DNA of 64,000 nucleotides. Origin: Bacteroidales bacterium (GTDB taxonomy: Bacteria > Bacteroidota > Bacteroidia > Bacteroidales > UBA10428). The first letter of the stretch is position 1, and every line of letters begins with the position of its first letter. Below are positions 39,001 to 46,038 of this stretch, piece by piece. The position numbers and the translations under genes were made by a program. The stretch is taken from the NCBI GenBank assembly GCA_016931575.1, contig JAFGEO010000062.1:27090-91089 (forward strand). Direction: 5' to 3'. The notes below the pieces were generated by a model. That model was not told the DNA's origin and did no database searches. It saw only the letters and a list, made by a program, of their open reading frames with translations.

Positions 39001-39124
39001 TCAGCAGATCGGCTCACAAATGGAACGCCTCGATTTGTCTGATCTTTCACAGGGATTATACCTGGTGAAGGTGACAAATGACAAAGGTATGAGCTCTATT
39101 AGGAAGATAATTATTGCTGAATAA
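36089..39124 (+). CDS. Secreted multidomain protein with poly-Ser linker, CBM-like domain and T9SS signal
   Basis: A 1,011-residue protein. The signal peptide (about 1-24, ending NAKAE) is followed by an aromatic-rich N-terminal domain (about 25-215) that I do not recognise, then a linker of 18 consecutive Ser (220-237) between C219 and C239, a carbohydrate-binding-like domain (about 245-388, YEAETMTYNNY to YVDFIYVG), about six degenerate 75-85-residue repeats beginning IDYANE or a variant (about 392-835), an Ig-like domain (about 836-925) and a T9SS type-A sorting domain (about 930-1011, YPNPTSGVINLEL). Poly-Ser linkers between carbohydrate-active domains are best known from marine gammaproteobacterial degraders. 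No catalytic domain is seen. Confidence 0.85.
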   Translation: MKQSYRFLFVAILISVLSFSNAKAEFLIRDDVHTYSLCDYGWYYWYDMSAYPTNWHTPVDYWNGQIYLRFEVLSQGETGTCATPFRMSFIMWDVVSGSGNELASDPWQNLLGGVGSVATSSQSLSDYWPVGSGIDMTNVYNVKRMGCDVRDEYARGISNPSWGYLTELWDRRSEWYPLQVRMTVVAVAAGESFSGWGNYNSPVYTNGATGCGVLPSGSCSSSSSSSSSSSSSSSSSSGCVDPEYVADSPTAGPLAYEAETMTYNNYFTQVYMGASNGSVAGLWNINTSTGNETGSIYKNFTHSDGIYDIKVVFVDENDGASPFRLFVGGSQIDSWTGTTQTCQNKYTVHTTEDVVIHNGDQIMVQGDHSTGAWAKVDYVDFIYVGAIPVDPPTYTIDYANERTGQEVSSSHEYSYNNSTWTAGTNAYVAIRPELGSTIYFRPVAYTPAVQTLAIKNRPATPAFTVDYPDEAAVTGTAATYQYSTNNFSSVAGEVTGSEVPLSPGTTSSTLYIRQKATATNFASAITSVSVAARPARPTFSLNYDDELAASGTSATYEYATNASFTSAVMVTGDEIDLFSLISGSADVNLYIRVKATPSTFASESQDALLLPMRRSAPTFGTIDYANEVATTVNSGPFQYSTNAFATVAGEFTEQSVSIVPGTTYNFRYAPTESEFGSGYSTLAVPARAAAPSFTINYADETTNETVLSTQQFRKSSSSTWTSGGNSPLILDANSTYLIRQKSTASAFASESCTLNVAARPDMTTIQVNWNTIQTTPVEAGIEYSVNPNMSGASVATGASIPVTPGVDLYFEKASTSSSYGSGIYHLNVPQEPVLAAVTNISSTVTAYPIEFSINFEDDITGFESDDIFVDKALVENITGSGSSYTFELYPTSLGTITLYMLSNRVDQGNFTSNALSFSYNGPLIVGLDPALETADFELYPNPTSGVINLELKNAEQGLIQVLSTKGAVVYHQQIGSQMERLDLSDLSQGLYLVKVTNDKGMSSIRKIIIAE
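36746..36799 (+). repeat. 18-codon serine tract
   Basis: Eighteen Ser codons in a row (TCA, AGC, AGT and TCC mixed) form a degenerate AGCTCC-type repeat inside the secreted protein gene. Mixed codons imply selection for Ser rather than simple triplet slippage, although the 3' half is repetitive enough for copy-number change. Confidence 0.9.
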
Positions 39125-39139
39125 GCATACCATGCATTG

Positions 39140-39180
39140 ATCCGGACAAACACCCTAAAAGGTTTTGTCCGGATTTTTTC
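39140..39180 (+). terminator. Intrinsic terminator of the Ser-linker protein gene
   Basis: Eleven-base arms ATCCGGACAAA (39140-39150) and TTTGTCCGGAT (39164-39174) are followed by a T run. The stem begins 15 bp after the stop codon. Confidence 0.88.
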
Positions 39181-39411
39181 ATTTCAGCCCCTTTCCGGGC
39201 GTACACCAGGAACTACTAACGATCGTCAACCCGGCATTTCATGGTGAAATGCATCAGGACAGGAAGGTTTTTCTTCAGAAAGTGCAGAATGGACTCATTT
39301 TTGTATGATTAAAAAGATATGAAAGCTAAGTACAATTAACAGGACCTGTTAGCGAAGTAAGGGGATTTAATTCAGACAGATAGATGGAAAATACAGGTTT
39401 GTAATGGGTGG

Positions 39412-39442
39412 GCTTGCCTCTGAAAAGAGGCAAGCTTTTTTT
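39412..39442 (+). terminator. Orphan intrinsic terminator
   Basis: Ten-base arms GCTTGCCTCT and AGAGGCAAGC around a GAAA tetraloop are followed by seven T on the plus strand. No plus-strand gene lies between this and the terminator at 39140-39180. On the minus strand there is no T run after the stem, so it does not serve the convergent methyltransferase gene well. Confidence 0.8.
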
Positions 39443-39497
39443 GCTCATTCCGAGAAAAAGGGGTCAGGTAAAAAGTTTTTCGAAAGCTTAAACTTCA

Positions 39498-40139
39498 TTA
39501 AGCATCAATATCTCCGAAATACATCACGAAATCGAGGGTAAAACCCATCAGCCGGTTCGCAAATATTCTGTACCTGGTAATGCCGGCATCCCTGAGAAGT
39601 TTTTTAATGTCGCTTCGACTCAGAAGGTACATGTAATCTCCGGTGGCCCATTCTTTTCCTATCCACAAAAGGTATTTATGAAATATTTTCCTGGGAAGCC
39701 AATGCAGGAAGAGCACCAGGGTATGCACTTCGAACGGGAATAGCCGGTTTGGGGTGGAAATAAAGGCGCGCTTTCCGGTCCTTTTTATTTCTTTCAGAAA
39801 GAGGAGCTGCCTGTCAAAATCACCTACATGCTCAAGTACGGCATTCGACCATACGATGTCAAATTCCTTATCCGCAAAGGGGAATATCTTCCCATCATAG
39901 GTGACGGCCTTAATTTCAGGATATTGTTTATTAAAGTTCACAGGCTCCTCGATTCCGAGGGCGGTGATATTCTTCCGATACTGGTAATTTCTTTCGAGGA
40001 AATTATCATTTTCGAATACGACCGTGTCGTTGAATCCAACATCCAGAATGGTGGTGTTTTCTTCAGGACGAACCACTTCCAGGAACGTCTTCCATTTTCT
40101 TTTTCGGTTGTAAAGGGAGATCTTGTTGGCTATTGACAT
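39498..40139 (-). CDS. SAM-dependent methyltransferase (type 11)
   Basis: A 213-residue class I methyltransferase. The SAM loop is TTILDVGFND (about 30-39, with FND replacing the usual Gly-rich turn). FDIVWSNAVLEHVGDFDRQLLFLKEIKR is the classic motif of the family. The C-terminal region (SRSDIKKLLRDAG) is typical too. The substrate is unknown, and the neighbours suggest a sugar or lipid carrier. It is transcribed alone, and the Wzy-like gene upstream on the same strand is 174 bp away. Confidence 0.85.
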   Translation of the reverse strand: MSIANKISLYNRKRKWKTFLEVVRPEENTTILDVGFNDTVVFENDNFLERNYQYRKNITALGIEEPVNFNKQYPEIKAVTYDGKIFPFADKEFDIVWSNAVLEHVGDFDRQLLFLKEIKRTGKRAFISTPNRLFPFEVHTLVLFLHWLPRKIFHKYLLWIGKEWATGDYMYLLSRSDIKKLLRDAGITRYRIFANRLMGFTLDFVMYFGDIDA

Positions 40140-40313
40140 AGTGTAGGGTTTTTAATGAAAAGGTGGGCAGTACGTCAGTTGATTGTTGGCTTAGGTAGAT
40201 CATAATGAGCTTGTTATTAAGGATAAAGATAGGAAGAAAGATGAATTATCAAAAAGAAGGAGCATTCAATTTTCATCCTCTACGAAAGCTTGATCCTTTA
40301 AAGTCAGGCATTT

Positions 40314-41606
40314 TTAAACCAGAGATCCGGAACCGGAGGGAGTCTCATTCCCGGATTGGTTTGAAGGTACGGACGAATTAATAGCCAGTGAATCGGGAGC
40401 TTTTTCCAGCATACGGTCCCGGTGGTTTATATCGGCGATATACATCATCATGCAGGTGAGTGCGAGTACGGATGCATTCATTCCCCCTGCGGTAAAAAGA
40501 GTTAGCAGCAGAGTGATGATGTTGTAACGGATGAAGGTGTATTTTTCTTTCAGAGGCCATTTTAACAGACGGAGGTACATGGACATCTTTGCGATAACAA
40601 AAATGATCCCGAAGCGGAAAAAATCCCCGAATATACCGATATCTTCAAGGTATAGACCCGAATACTGCCCCAGTTTTCCCAGGGCTCGACCATAATTGGA
40701 CAGAATATCCGGCATACCATTCCCGATGAACATCCAGAGGGGATTGGTATTAAACTTAAACAGGTAGTACATCGTTGCTTTATAGCGGATATTCTCCTGT
40801 AAACCTTCTGACTGCTGATCGGAAGTTACCTGGAACAGTTCGATAAAGATATTCTCAAAGATGAAATAGAAGGGAATAAGACATGCAGCTATAACGAAGT
40901 ACATCACCATTTTCGACTTAATGGTCCGGCTCAGTAAAACATTGATCAGGGAGGCAAATACCAGCGAGCCAATCATCTGCCTGGTCCCCATAAGTAGTAC
41001 GACTACCAGATGAGGCAGGAGGTAGAGTAAAAACTTTGGATTTTTTGTGATGAAGAAGCGCCCAAGCAAAATGAAATAAGCTGTAAAAAGATATTCTGAG
41101 CCAGGAATGAAGATCCTGAGAGTCCCCCGGTCCTCCATAACTTTTGAATTCAGGAACTGGGTCGGATACATCAGGAATTGCAGCAGGTAGATGGCAATGA
41201 ACACATAGCCTAAGACTATGAATATCTTCATCAGGCGATCGGGTTCAGGCTTAAGTTGATGCAGAAGGAAGTAGAAAATGATGAAATACATCCCGTTCTG
41301 CCCGACCATCGTGATCAAAAATGATTGCTCATGGAATAATTTGGCAGCGAAAAAACTAAATACCAGGGGTATTGTCATTAGCAAAGCTTCGATTTTAAAC
41401 CGCATGGGTAATGTTGCCGATCGCTCGTATACCAGGCTTAAAAGCAGGAAGAAGAGGATGATACAAGCTCCGATGAAAACAACATACCGCTGAGCACCGA
41501 AGGGAATACCAATGGTATAAAATTTCATAGAGAAAAGGATGGTGACGATGATCAGCAGGTACTTGAAAGCTTCCTTTGGGGCGATATTTTTGGTGTAAGT
41601 ACTCAA
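40314..41606 (-). CDS. Wzy-like O-antigen/exopolysaccharide polymerase
   Basis: A 430-residue membrane protein with about 10-11 hydrophobic helices. A larger extracytoplasmic loop lies in the second half (about residues 265-320, including EGLQENIRYKATMYYLFKFNTNPLWMFIGNGMPD), which is the layout of O-antigen ligases and polymerases. The GNG motif before a loop helix (WMFIGNGMPD) is common in Wzy/WaaL-type proteins. The last 35 residues are polar and Ser/Pro-rich. Wzy versus ligase cannot be decided by sequence alone, but the flippase, Wza and Wzc nearby favour a polymerase. It is separated from the cassette upstream by a strong terminator. Confidence 0.78.
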   Translation of the reverse strand: MSTYTKNIAPKEAFKYLLIIVTILFSMKFYTIGIPFGAQRYVVFIGACIILFFLLLSLVYERSATLPMRFKIEALLMTIPLVFSFFAAKLFHEQSFLITMVGQNGMYFIIFYFLLHQLKPEPDRLMKIFIVLGYVFIAIYLLQFLMYPTQFLNSKVMEDRGTLRIFIPGSEYLFTAYFILLGRFFITKNPKFLLYLLPHLVVVLLMGTRQMIGSLVFASLINVLLSRTIKSKMVMYFVIAACLIPFYFIFENIFIELFQVTSDQQSEGLQENIRYKATMYYLFKFNTNPLWMFIGNGMPDILSNYGRALGKLGQYSGLYLEDIGIFGDFFRFGIIFVIAKMSMYLRLLKWPLKEKYTFIRYNIITLLLTLFTAGGMNASVLALTCMMMYIADINHRDRMLEKAPDSLAINSSVPSNQSGNETPSGSGSLV

Positions 41607-41636
41607 ATTAGTTGACTGATTTAACCTTCCTGATCA

Positions 41637-41644
41637 CAAATGTA
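41637..41644 (-). promoter_or_regulatory. Candidate -7 box for the Wzy-like gene
   Basis: On the minus strand TACATTTG fits TAnnTTTG, 30 bp before the ATG at 41606. It lies just past the terminator of the preceding operon, so an independent promoter is expected here. No -33 box was seen. Confidence 0.4.
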
Positions 41645-41692
41645 GAGATATTTTTTTTCCTCCCTCCATTTTGGAGGATTTTGTTTCCACGT

Positions 41693-41729
41693 AAAAAAAA
41701 TGCAGTCCGACACGGTAATGACGGACTGC
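41693..41729 (-). terminator. Intrinsic terminator of the eight-gene cassette
   Basis: Eight-base arms GCAGTCCG and CGGACTGC enclose a 12-base loop. On the minus strand the stem is followed by a run of eight T. It lies 48 bp past the stop of the PIG-L gene and separates the cassette from the Wzy-like gene. Confidence 0.85.
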
Positions 41730-41777
41730 TTTCCGGGCAATGGTATTGGTTAAAAATTTCTACCTGAAACCTTGAAT

Positions 41778-42419
41778 TTAGAGCAGGATCTTCCTGCCAT
41801 AAAAAGCTTCGGCGTAAGTGGTGGCAGACTCCATGCCTCGCAGGCGCGGGAGAGCGTTAAAGGTATTCTCATCGAACCAGTGTTTTTCACGTTGCGATTC
41901 GAAGGCTTCCATCAGGATCTGGTTACGCCTGTTAATGTATTTTGGATCAAGTGGTACATAAAAATTAGGTATACCCAGGTCTCCATCATATTTTGGGATC
42001 TCATATTCAAGGATCAGGTGGTTTCTCCAGGTGTTCCAGGTGAGGTCACTTACCAGGCGATGGTCCTGGTGTCGGTCGTTACGGTAGTGTGTAAATACGA
42101 TATCCGGAACGAAATCACGTTTGACGCTCTCGAAGAAGTCTTTTACTTCAGCTGCCATGAAGGGCAGGAACCCATCCCTGTAATCCCTGATCAGGATATC
42201 TGCATTCGGGATTCCTTCCAGGAACATTTTCGCTGAGTTTGTCGATTCTTTCTTACGAACCTCGTTTGAGGCCATGATCACCCACTTTACCGAGTTGATC
42301 TCATACTCCTCAAAGATCTTCAGCAGCGTTCCTCCGGCCCCGATCTCTATGTCATCACAGTGGGCCCCCAGAGCTAGTACATTCAGGGGCTTGTCATTTC
42401 CCAGTTTGAATCCTAACAT
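41778..42419 (-). CDS. PIG-L-family deacetylase
   Basis: The ATG at 42419 (213 residues) is used because it leaves 7 bp after the cytidylyltransferase gene and starts directly before the first family motif. An in-frame ATG at 42491 would overlap that gene. The zinc motif is AHCDDIE (H20, D22, D23), with Cys in place of the usual Pro, and the second half carries HYRNDRHQDH. PIG-L enzymes remove N-acetyl groups from GlcNAc-type sugars or small conjugates. As the last gene of the nucleotide-sugar cassette it probably deacetylates the cassette's own sugar, which would imply an amino sugar. That is inference. Confidence 0.87.
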   Translation of the reverse strand: MLGFKLGNDKPLNVLALGAHCDDIEIGAGGTLLKIFEEYEINSVKWVIMASNEVRKKESTNSAKMFLEGIPNADILIRDYRDGFLPFMAAEVKDFFESVKRDFVPDIVFTHYRNDRHQDHRLVSDLTWNTWRNHLILEYEIPKYDGDLGIPNFYVPLDPKYINRRNQILMEAFESQREKHWFDENTFNALPRLRGMESATTYAEAFYGRKILL

Positions 42420-42426
42420 AGTCTTT

Positions 42427-43221
42427 CTATTTTCCGTTATTATCCTTCGTCCACACTTCCCAGGGAGCATTCCCTTTGGCGTGGGCCTCATCCAGGGTTT
42501 GTTTGTCCTTGTATGTGTCCATACTGGCCCAGAAACCCTGGTGGTTCCAGGAGGTGAGCTTTTTCTCTTTGATCAGGCGTTGGAAAGGCTGGTTAACCAG
42601 TTCATCACCAAACTCCATATAGTCGAAGATCTCCTTGCGAAGAATAAAATAACCTGTGTTAATGTAGAGTCCTGACGATCCGATGTGGCTGATGCTGTTT
42701 ACCTGGCCATCTTCTTCACGTTTAACAACATGAAAGCTGTGTGTCGGTTGGTGTGCTACGAAAGAAGCTACTTTATTGGTCTGTGGTTTGAACCAGTCGA
42801 TCATGGCGTTCATGTCCAGATCGGACAGACCATCGCTGTAGTTGGCCAGGAACATTTCCTCACCTTCAAGGTGTTCTTTCACTTTCATCAGACGCATACC
42901 GATGTTAGAGTTAATGCCGGTATCCACAAAAGTGATCCGCCAGTCGTCAATATCGGTATTCAGCATTTCGATGTCCTTACCTCCCTTGGTGAAAACAAAA
43001 TCATTCGAGATGGTCTCATCATAATTCACAAAATAGTTCTTAATGGTATCTGCCTGATGACCGAGACAGAGGATGAAATCCTTGTGACCGAAATGGGCAT
43101 AATATTTCATGATGTTCCATATAATTGGCCGATAACCAATCGGTACCATAGGTTTAGGCACTTTGTCAGAATATTCGCGGAGTCTCATGCCCAGTCCGCC
43201 ACAGAAAAGAACTACTTTCAT
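42427..43221 (-). CDS. rfbF: Glucose-1-phosphate cytidylyltransferase-family nucleotidyltransferase
   Basis: A 264-residue nucleotidyltransferase matching RfbF/DdhA. The phosphate loop is CGGLGMRLREYSDKVPKPMVPIG (about 7-29), followed by PIIWNIMKYYAHFGHKDFILCLG, typical of cytidylyl- rather than thymidylyltransferases. ANYSDGLSDLD holds the metal-binding Asp. It makes a CDP- (or other NDP-) sugar from a sugar-1-phosphate in the cytoplasm. The Arg-Glu-Tyr-Ser after the loop differs from the usual ESxxxP, so the substrate need not be glucose-1-phosphate. It lies 21 bp after the C-methyltransferase gene in the cassette. Confidence 0.85.
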   Translation of the reverse strand: MKVVLFCGGLGMRLREYSDKVPKPMVPIGYRPIIWNIMKYYAHFGHKDFILCLGHQADTIKNYFVNYDETISNDFVFTKGGKDIEMLNTDIDDWRITFVDTGINSNIGMRLMKVKEHLEGEEMFLANYSDGLSDLDMNAMIDWFKPQTNKVASFVAHQPTHSFHVVKREEDGQVNSISHIGSSGLYINTGYFILRKEIFDYMEFGDELVNQPFQRLIKEKKLTSWNHQGFWASMDTYKDKQTLDEAHAKGNAPWEVWTKDNNGK

Positions 43222-43242
43222 TTTTGTTGGTTTTATTAAATT

Positions 43243-44412
43243 TTACAATGCATAAATTTCGGGATAAACACCCATTTCATGAAGCGATTGAGTAATTTCT
43301 TTCTGGTATACCCCGTTCATGATGATTACCGCATCCGGTTGGTATTCTTTCAGGAATGGAGGCGACTTATACTGCTTCCCGATTCCGGGGATGAAATTAC
43401 CTTCCATATGCGGATTGATATCCACAACATATTCGATCACTCCGATGTCGGCGAAGTTAGTCAGGAAGCCGACTGATTTGGAACCGCCGCCCCAGACGAC
43501 CACCTTGCTGCCTTTTTCTTTAAGGGCAGTGAGCTTCTGCCTCCAGTCGTCAAGTTGTTCCCTGATCTTCACCTTGAAGTTTTCAACCCGGGCTTTTTGT
43601 TCTTCGATACTTTCTTCAATGTCGAAAGTTCTGGTCGATGGTACTGCCGCAGGTTTGGCTTCGATCAGCAGGTACTGGTCGCTGTAAACGAGTCGCAGGT
43701 TGAGGATCTCATAACCTGCTGCCCGGAACATCCGGGCCAGTGATCCGGCGCTGAAATAGGAGCAATGCTCATAATAGATATCCCAGAAGGCCTGGATGTC
43801 CAGGATCCTTGAGATCTGTGGGATCTCGAAGAAGACTACGGTATCCATGCTGTCATCAAGCGACTTGCGGATGAGCTTCAGGAATTCGTATGTTCCATGG
43901 ATATGCTCCAGGGTATGCCTGCAGGAGATCATGGAAGCCTTCAGGTTTCCGTGTTTTTCTGAATAGAACTCTTTGTAGAAGGTCAGGTTCGGATTGGTCT
44001 GCCGTCCTTCCTCATAAGCCGGGTCAACGCCAATACCTTTACCACCATTCAAATTAGTAAGGAGATTGATAAAGTCTCCCTTGCCACAACCGATTTCCAT
44101 TGTGGTCTTTCCTTTCAGGTTGTACTTTTCAATAAGCTCATTGGAAATGCCGGTCAGGTACTCCATAAAGGTTTTGGAGAATCCCTGCTGATCTTCGTAG
44201 CCACCTGTGAAATAATCGATGCTTGTATCGAACAGGCGGTTAAAAATAAATCCACAGCTATGGCAAAAGCCAAGTTCTATATCTTTCCGGGGCACGTTAA
44301 GTGCCTCTTCTTTCGATTTAACGGTTACCAGACTGAAGATGGGGGCATTTTTAATTTCGAAGAAACCTTCGATATGCTCACCCCCGCAGTTGGGACATTT
44401 TGTATGCAGCAT
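43243..44412 (-). CDS. NDP-sugar C-methyltransferase-family protein
   Basis: A 389-residue protein built like TylCIII/NovU-type sugar C-methyltransferases. It has an N-terminal zinc-binding domain with C6, C9, C50 and C53, a central SAM domain (about 95-230, MEIGCGKGDFINLL, with CRHTLEHIHG) and a C-terminal C-methyltransferase domain (about 290-389, VVWGGGSKSVGFLTNF). The family adds a methyl to the 3-carbon (or neighbouring carbon) of a 4-keto NDP-deoxy sugar, giving branched sugars. No 4,6-dehydratase gene, the usual source of the 4-keto sugar, was seen in the window. The spacing is 5 bp after the 3,5-epimerase gene and 21 bp before the cytidylyltransferase gene. Confidence 0.88.
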   Translation of the reverse strand: MLHTKCPNCGGEHIEGFFEIKNAPIFSLVTVKSKEEALNVPRKDIELGFCHSCGFIFNRLFDTSIDYFTGGYEDQQGFSKTFMEYLTGISNELIEKYNLKGKTTMEIGCGKGDFINLLTNLNGGKGIGVDPAYEEGRQTNPNLTFYKEFYSEKHGNLKASMISCRHTLEHIHGTYEFLKLIRKSLDDSMDTVVFFEIPQISRILDIQAFWDIYYEHCSYFSAGSLARMFRAAGYEILNLRLVYSDQYLLIEAKPAAVPSTRTFDIEESIEEQKARVENFKVKIREQLDDWRQKLTALKEKGSKVVVWGGGSKSVGFLTNFADIGVIEYVVDINPHMEGNFIPGIGKQYKSPPFLKEYQPDAVIIMNGVYQKEITQSLHEMGVYPEIYAL

Positions 44413-44417
44413 GTACT

Positions 44418-44972
44418 CTATTTATTTTGCGGTTTAAGAAAATCAACTTTAAAATCGGGCCAGTTTTGGTCCTTCTCGGAGATAACCAGCGGTTTGACAG
44501 GCAATTCGATTCCGACCTGTGGATCGTTGTAGCGCACTCCCCAGTCCATTCCGGGAGCATAAAACTCCGTGGTGAAATAGGTGATCTCCGTATCCGCTTG
44601 CAGGGTGATAAAACCCTGGGCAAATCCTTCCGGTGAGTAGAGGGCCTTGTGATTATCCTCTGTCAGTTCAACTCCTACCCACTGAAGGAATGTTGGAGAA
44701 TCGGGACGGATATCTATGATCATATTGAAGATAGCCCCCCGTGTGCAGCGGATCATTTTACATTCCTGGTAGGGAGCTACCTGGAAGTGAAGCCCGCGCA
44801 GCGTGCCTTTTTCCTTGCTCAGTGAGGTATTGATCTGGGCGATGTTTGTATTCAGTCCGGCTTCTTCCATTTCCCTTTTGCACCAGGAACGGCCGAAGAA
44901 TCCTCTCTCATCTCCGATCTTACTGATCTCGATGATATATGCGCCTTTAAGTTTGGTTTCTGTAAAGATCAT
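44418..44972 (-). CDS. RmlC-type NDP-4-keto-sugar 3,5-epimerase family protein
   Basis: A 184-residue cupin, the right length for dTDP-4-dehydrorhamnose 3,5-epimerase. It retains the family active-site residues R59, H62 (in TLRGLHFQ), K72, Y132 and D168 (SEKDQNW). The usual His in GFAHGF is replaced by Gln (Q119 in GFAQGF). That change may alter epimerisation at one carbon or tune the enzyme for a branched substrate. Its place next to a C-methyltransferase and a cytidylyltransferase argues for a role in a branched CDP-sugar pathway rather than dTDP-rhamnose. Confidence 0.86.
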   Translation of the reverse strand: MIFTETKLKGAYIIEISKIGDERGFFGRSWCKREMEEAGLNTNIAQINTSLSKEKGTLRGLHFQVAPYQECKMIRCTRGAIFNMIIDIRPDSPTFLQWVGVELTEDNHKALYSPEGFAQGFITLQADTEITYFTTEFYAPGMDWGVRYNDPQVGIELPVKPLVISEKDQNWPDFKVDFLKPQNK

Positions 44973-44984
44973 ATAGCTCTGTTT

Positions 44985-46031
44985 TTATTTCAACCACTCA
45001 AGGTTATCGTTAAGGTAGCCTTTATTCTTCAACTTGTCAATCACTCTCAGGCGGATAAGTTGAGATTCCCTGTACTTGGGATCGTTGAAGCCCATTTCAA
45101 CCAGGTTGTTCTTAATATCGGTTACTGTGGAGAGCAGGTCTTCCTGAGGCTGGTGGTTCGGGGCCAGACGCTTGAACAGGTCAAAGTTGGCGCGATAAGA
45201 ACGTTTGTCAGGCGGAGCATCGGGATTTACCGAGATTTTAATACCCGGGATAACTTTTTCGGTGGCTTCCGCAAGGGCCAGGATCCGGTTGTTCCAGTCG
45301 TTACTTCCGGTATTTACCACAAGGAATTTTCCTCCGTTTTCTTTTTTCCTGGAAACACCCCAGTCGAGGGCGCGGGCCATATCTTTTGTATTGATCATCG
45401 GGCGCCATGGGGTACCGTCACTCAGGATTGAGATTTCCCGGTTAACCAGGGCACCGGCAACAAAGTCGTTCAGAACAAGGTCGAGGCGGAGTCTGTTGGT
45501 CCAGCCACAAGCCGTAGCAAAACGGTTACAGGTGATGATAAAGTCGTCCGATGCAAGAGGCTCAAGTTCTTCCTCAGCCATAATTTTTGAACGGGCATAT
45601 GCTGTCAGGGGATTTACCTTGTCACCCTCTTTCCGATCCGAATCGTCAGCCAGGCCATAGACACTGCAGGATGATGCATAAACGAATGATTTTACGCCGT
45701 TTTCCTTGGCAAGTTTAGCCAGTTTAACAGCCGCCCGGGCATTGATGTCTAGCGTAACCTCCTCAAACTGGAAGCTCATGGGGTCGTTGGAGATCGCAGC
45801 AAGGTCGATGATAGCATCCACGCCTTTCAGCAGCTTCTCAGGGAACTTACGAATATCGCCAAAGACCTGCTGGTCAACGACAAGTTCAGGGAGTCGGTCT
45901 GCATTTGTCAGGCAGTGTGCGAAATATCCGATATCAAAACCAACGAGTTCAGCATCAGGATAAGTGTTACGTAGTTGATTCACTACGGAAGGGCCAATGT
46001 AGCCCAGGTTTCCTACAATAAGTATCTTCAT
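44985..46031 (-). CDS. NAD-dependent nucleotide-sugar epimerase/reductase (extended SDR)
   Basis: A 348-residue extended SDR. It has an N-terminal NAD loop GNLGYIGPSV (about 7-16), the catalytic motif ASSCSVYG and Y-x3-K in TAYARSKIMAEEE. It has GTPWRPMINTKDMA and other features of nucleotide-sugar SDRs. In this cassette it most likely reduces or epimerises the C-4 keto group after methylation. The spacing is 7 bp after the DUF418 gene and 12 bp before the RmlC-like gene, so translational coupling along the operon is probable. Confidence 0.88.
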   Translation of the reverse strand: MKILIVGNLGYIGPSVVNQLRNTYPDAELVGFDIGYFAHCLTNADRLPELVVDQQVFGDIRKFPEKLLKGVDAIIDLAAISNDPMSFQFEEVTLDINARAAVKLAKLAKENGVKSFVYASSCSVYGLADDSDRKEGDKVNPLTAYARSKIMAEEELEPLASDDFIITCNRFATACGWTNRLRLDLVLNDFVAGALVNREISILSDGTPWRPMINTKDMARALDWGVSRKKENGGKFLVVNTGSNDWNNRILALAEATEKVIPGIKISVNPDAPPDKRSYRANFDLFKRLAPNHQPQEDLLSTVTDIKNNLVEMGFNDPKYRESQLIRLRVIDKLKNKGYLNDNLEWLK

Positions 46032-46038
46032 GATAGTA

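Larger units (their letters stand above)
39125..39497. other. 373-bp intergenic region with two plus-strand terminators
   Basis: After the Ser-linker gene and its terminator, about 230 bp of apparently non-coding DNA ends in a second, independent plus-strand terminator (39412-39442). Only very short reading frames (up to about 24 codons) lie between. A small RNA is possible. A box resembling the -7 consensus, CATTTTTG, lies at about 39298-39305, with one mismatch to TAnnTTTG. Confidence 0.5.
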
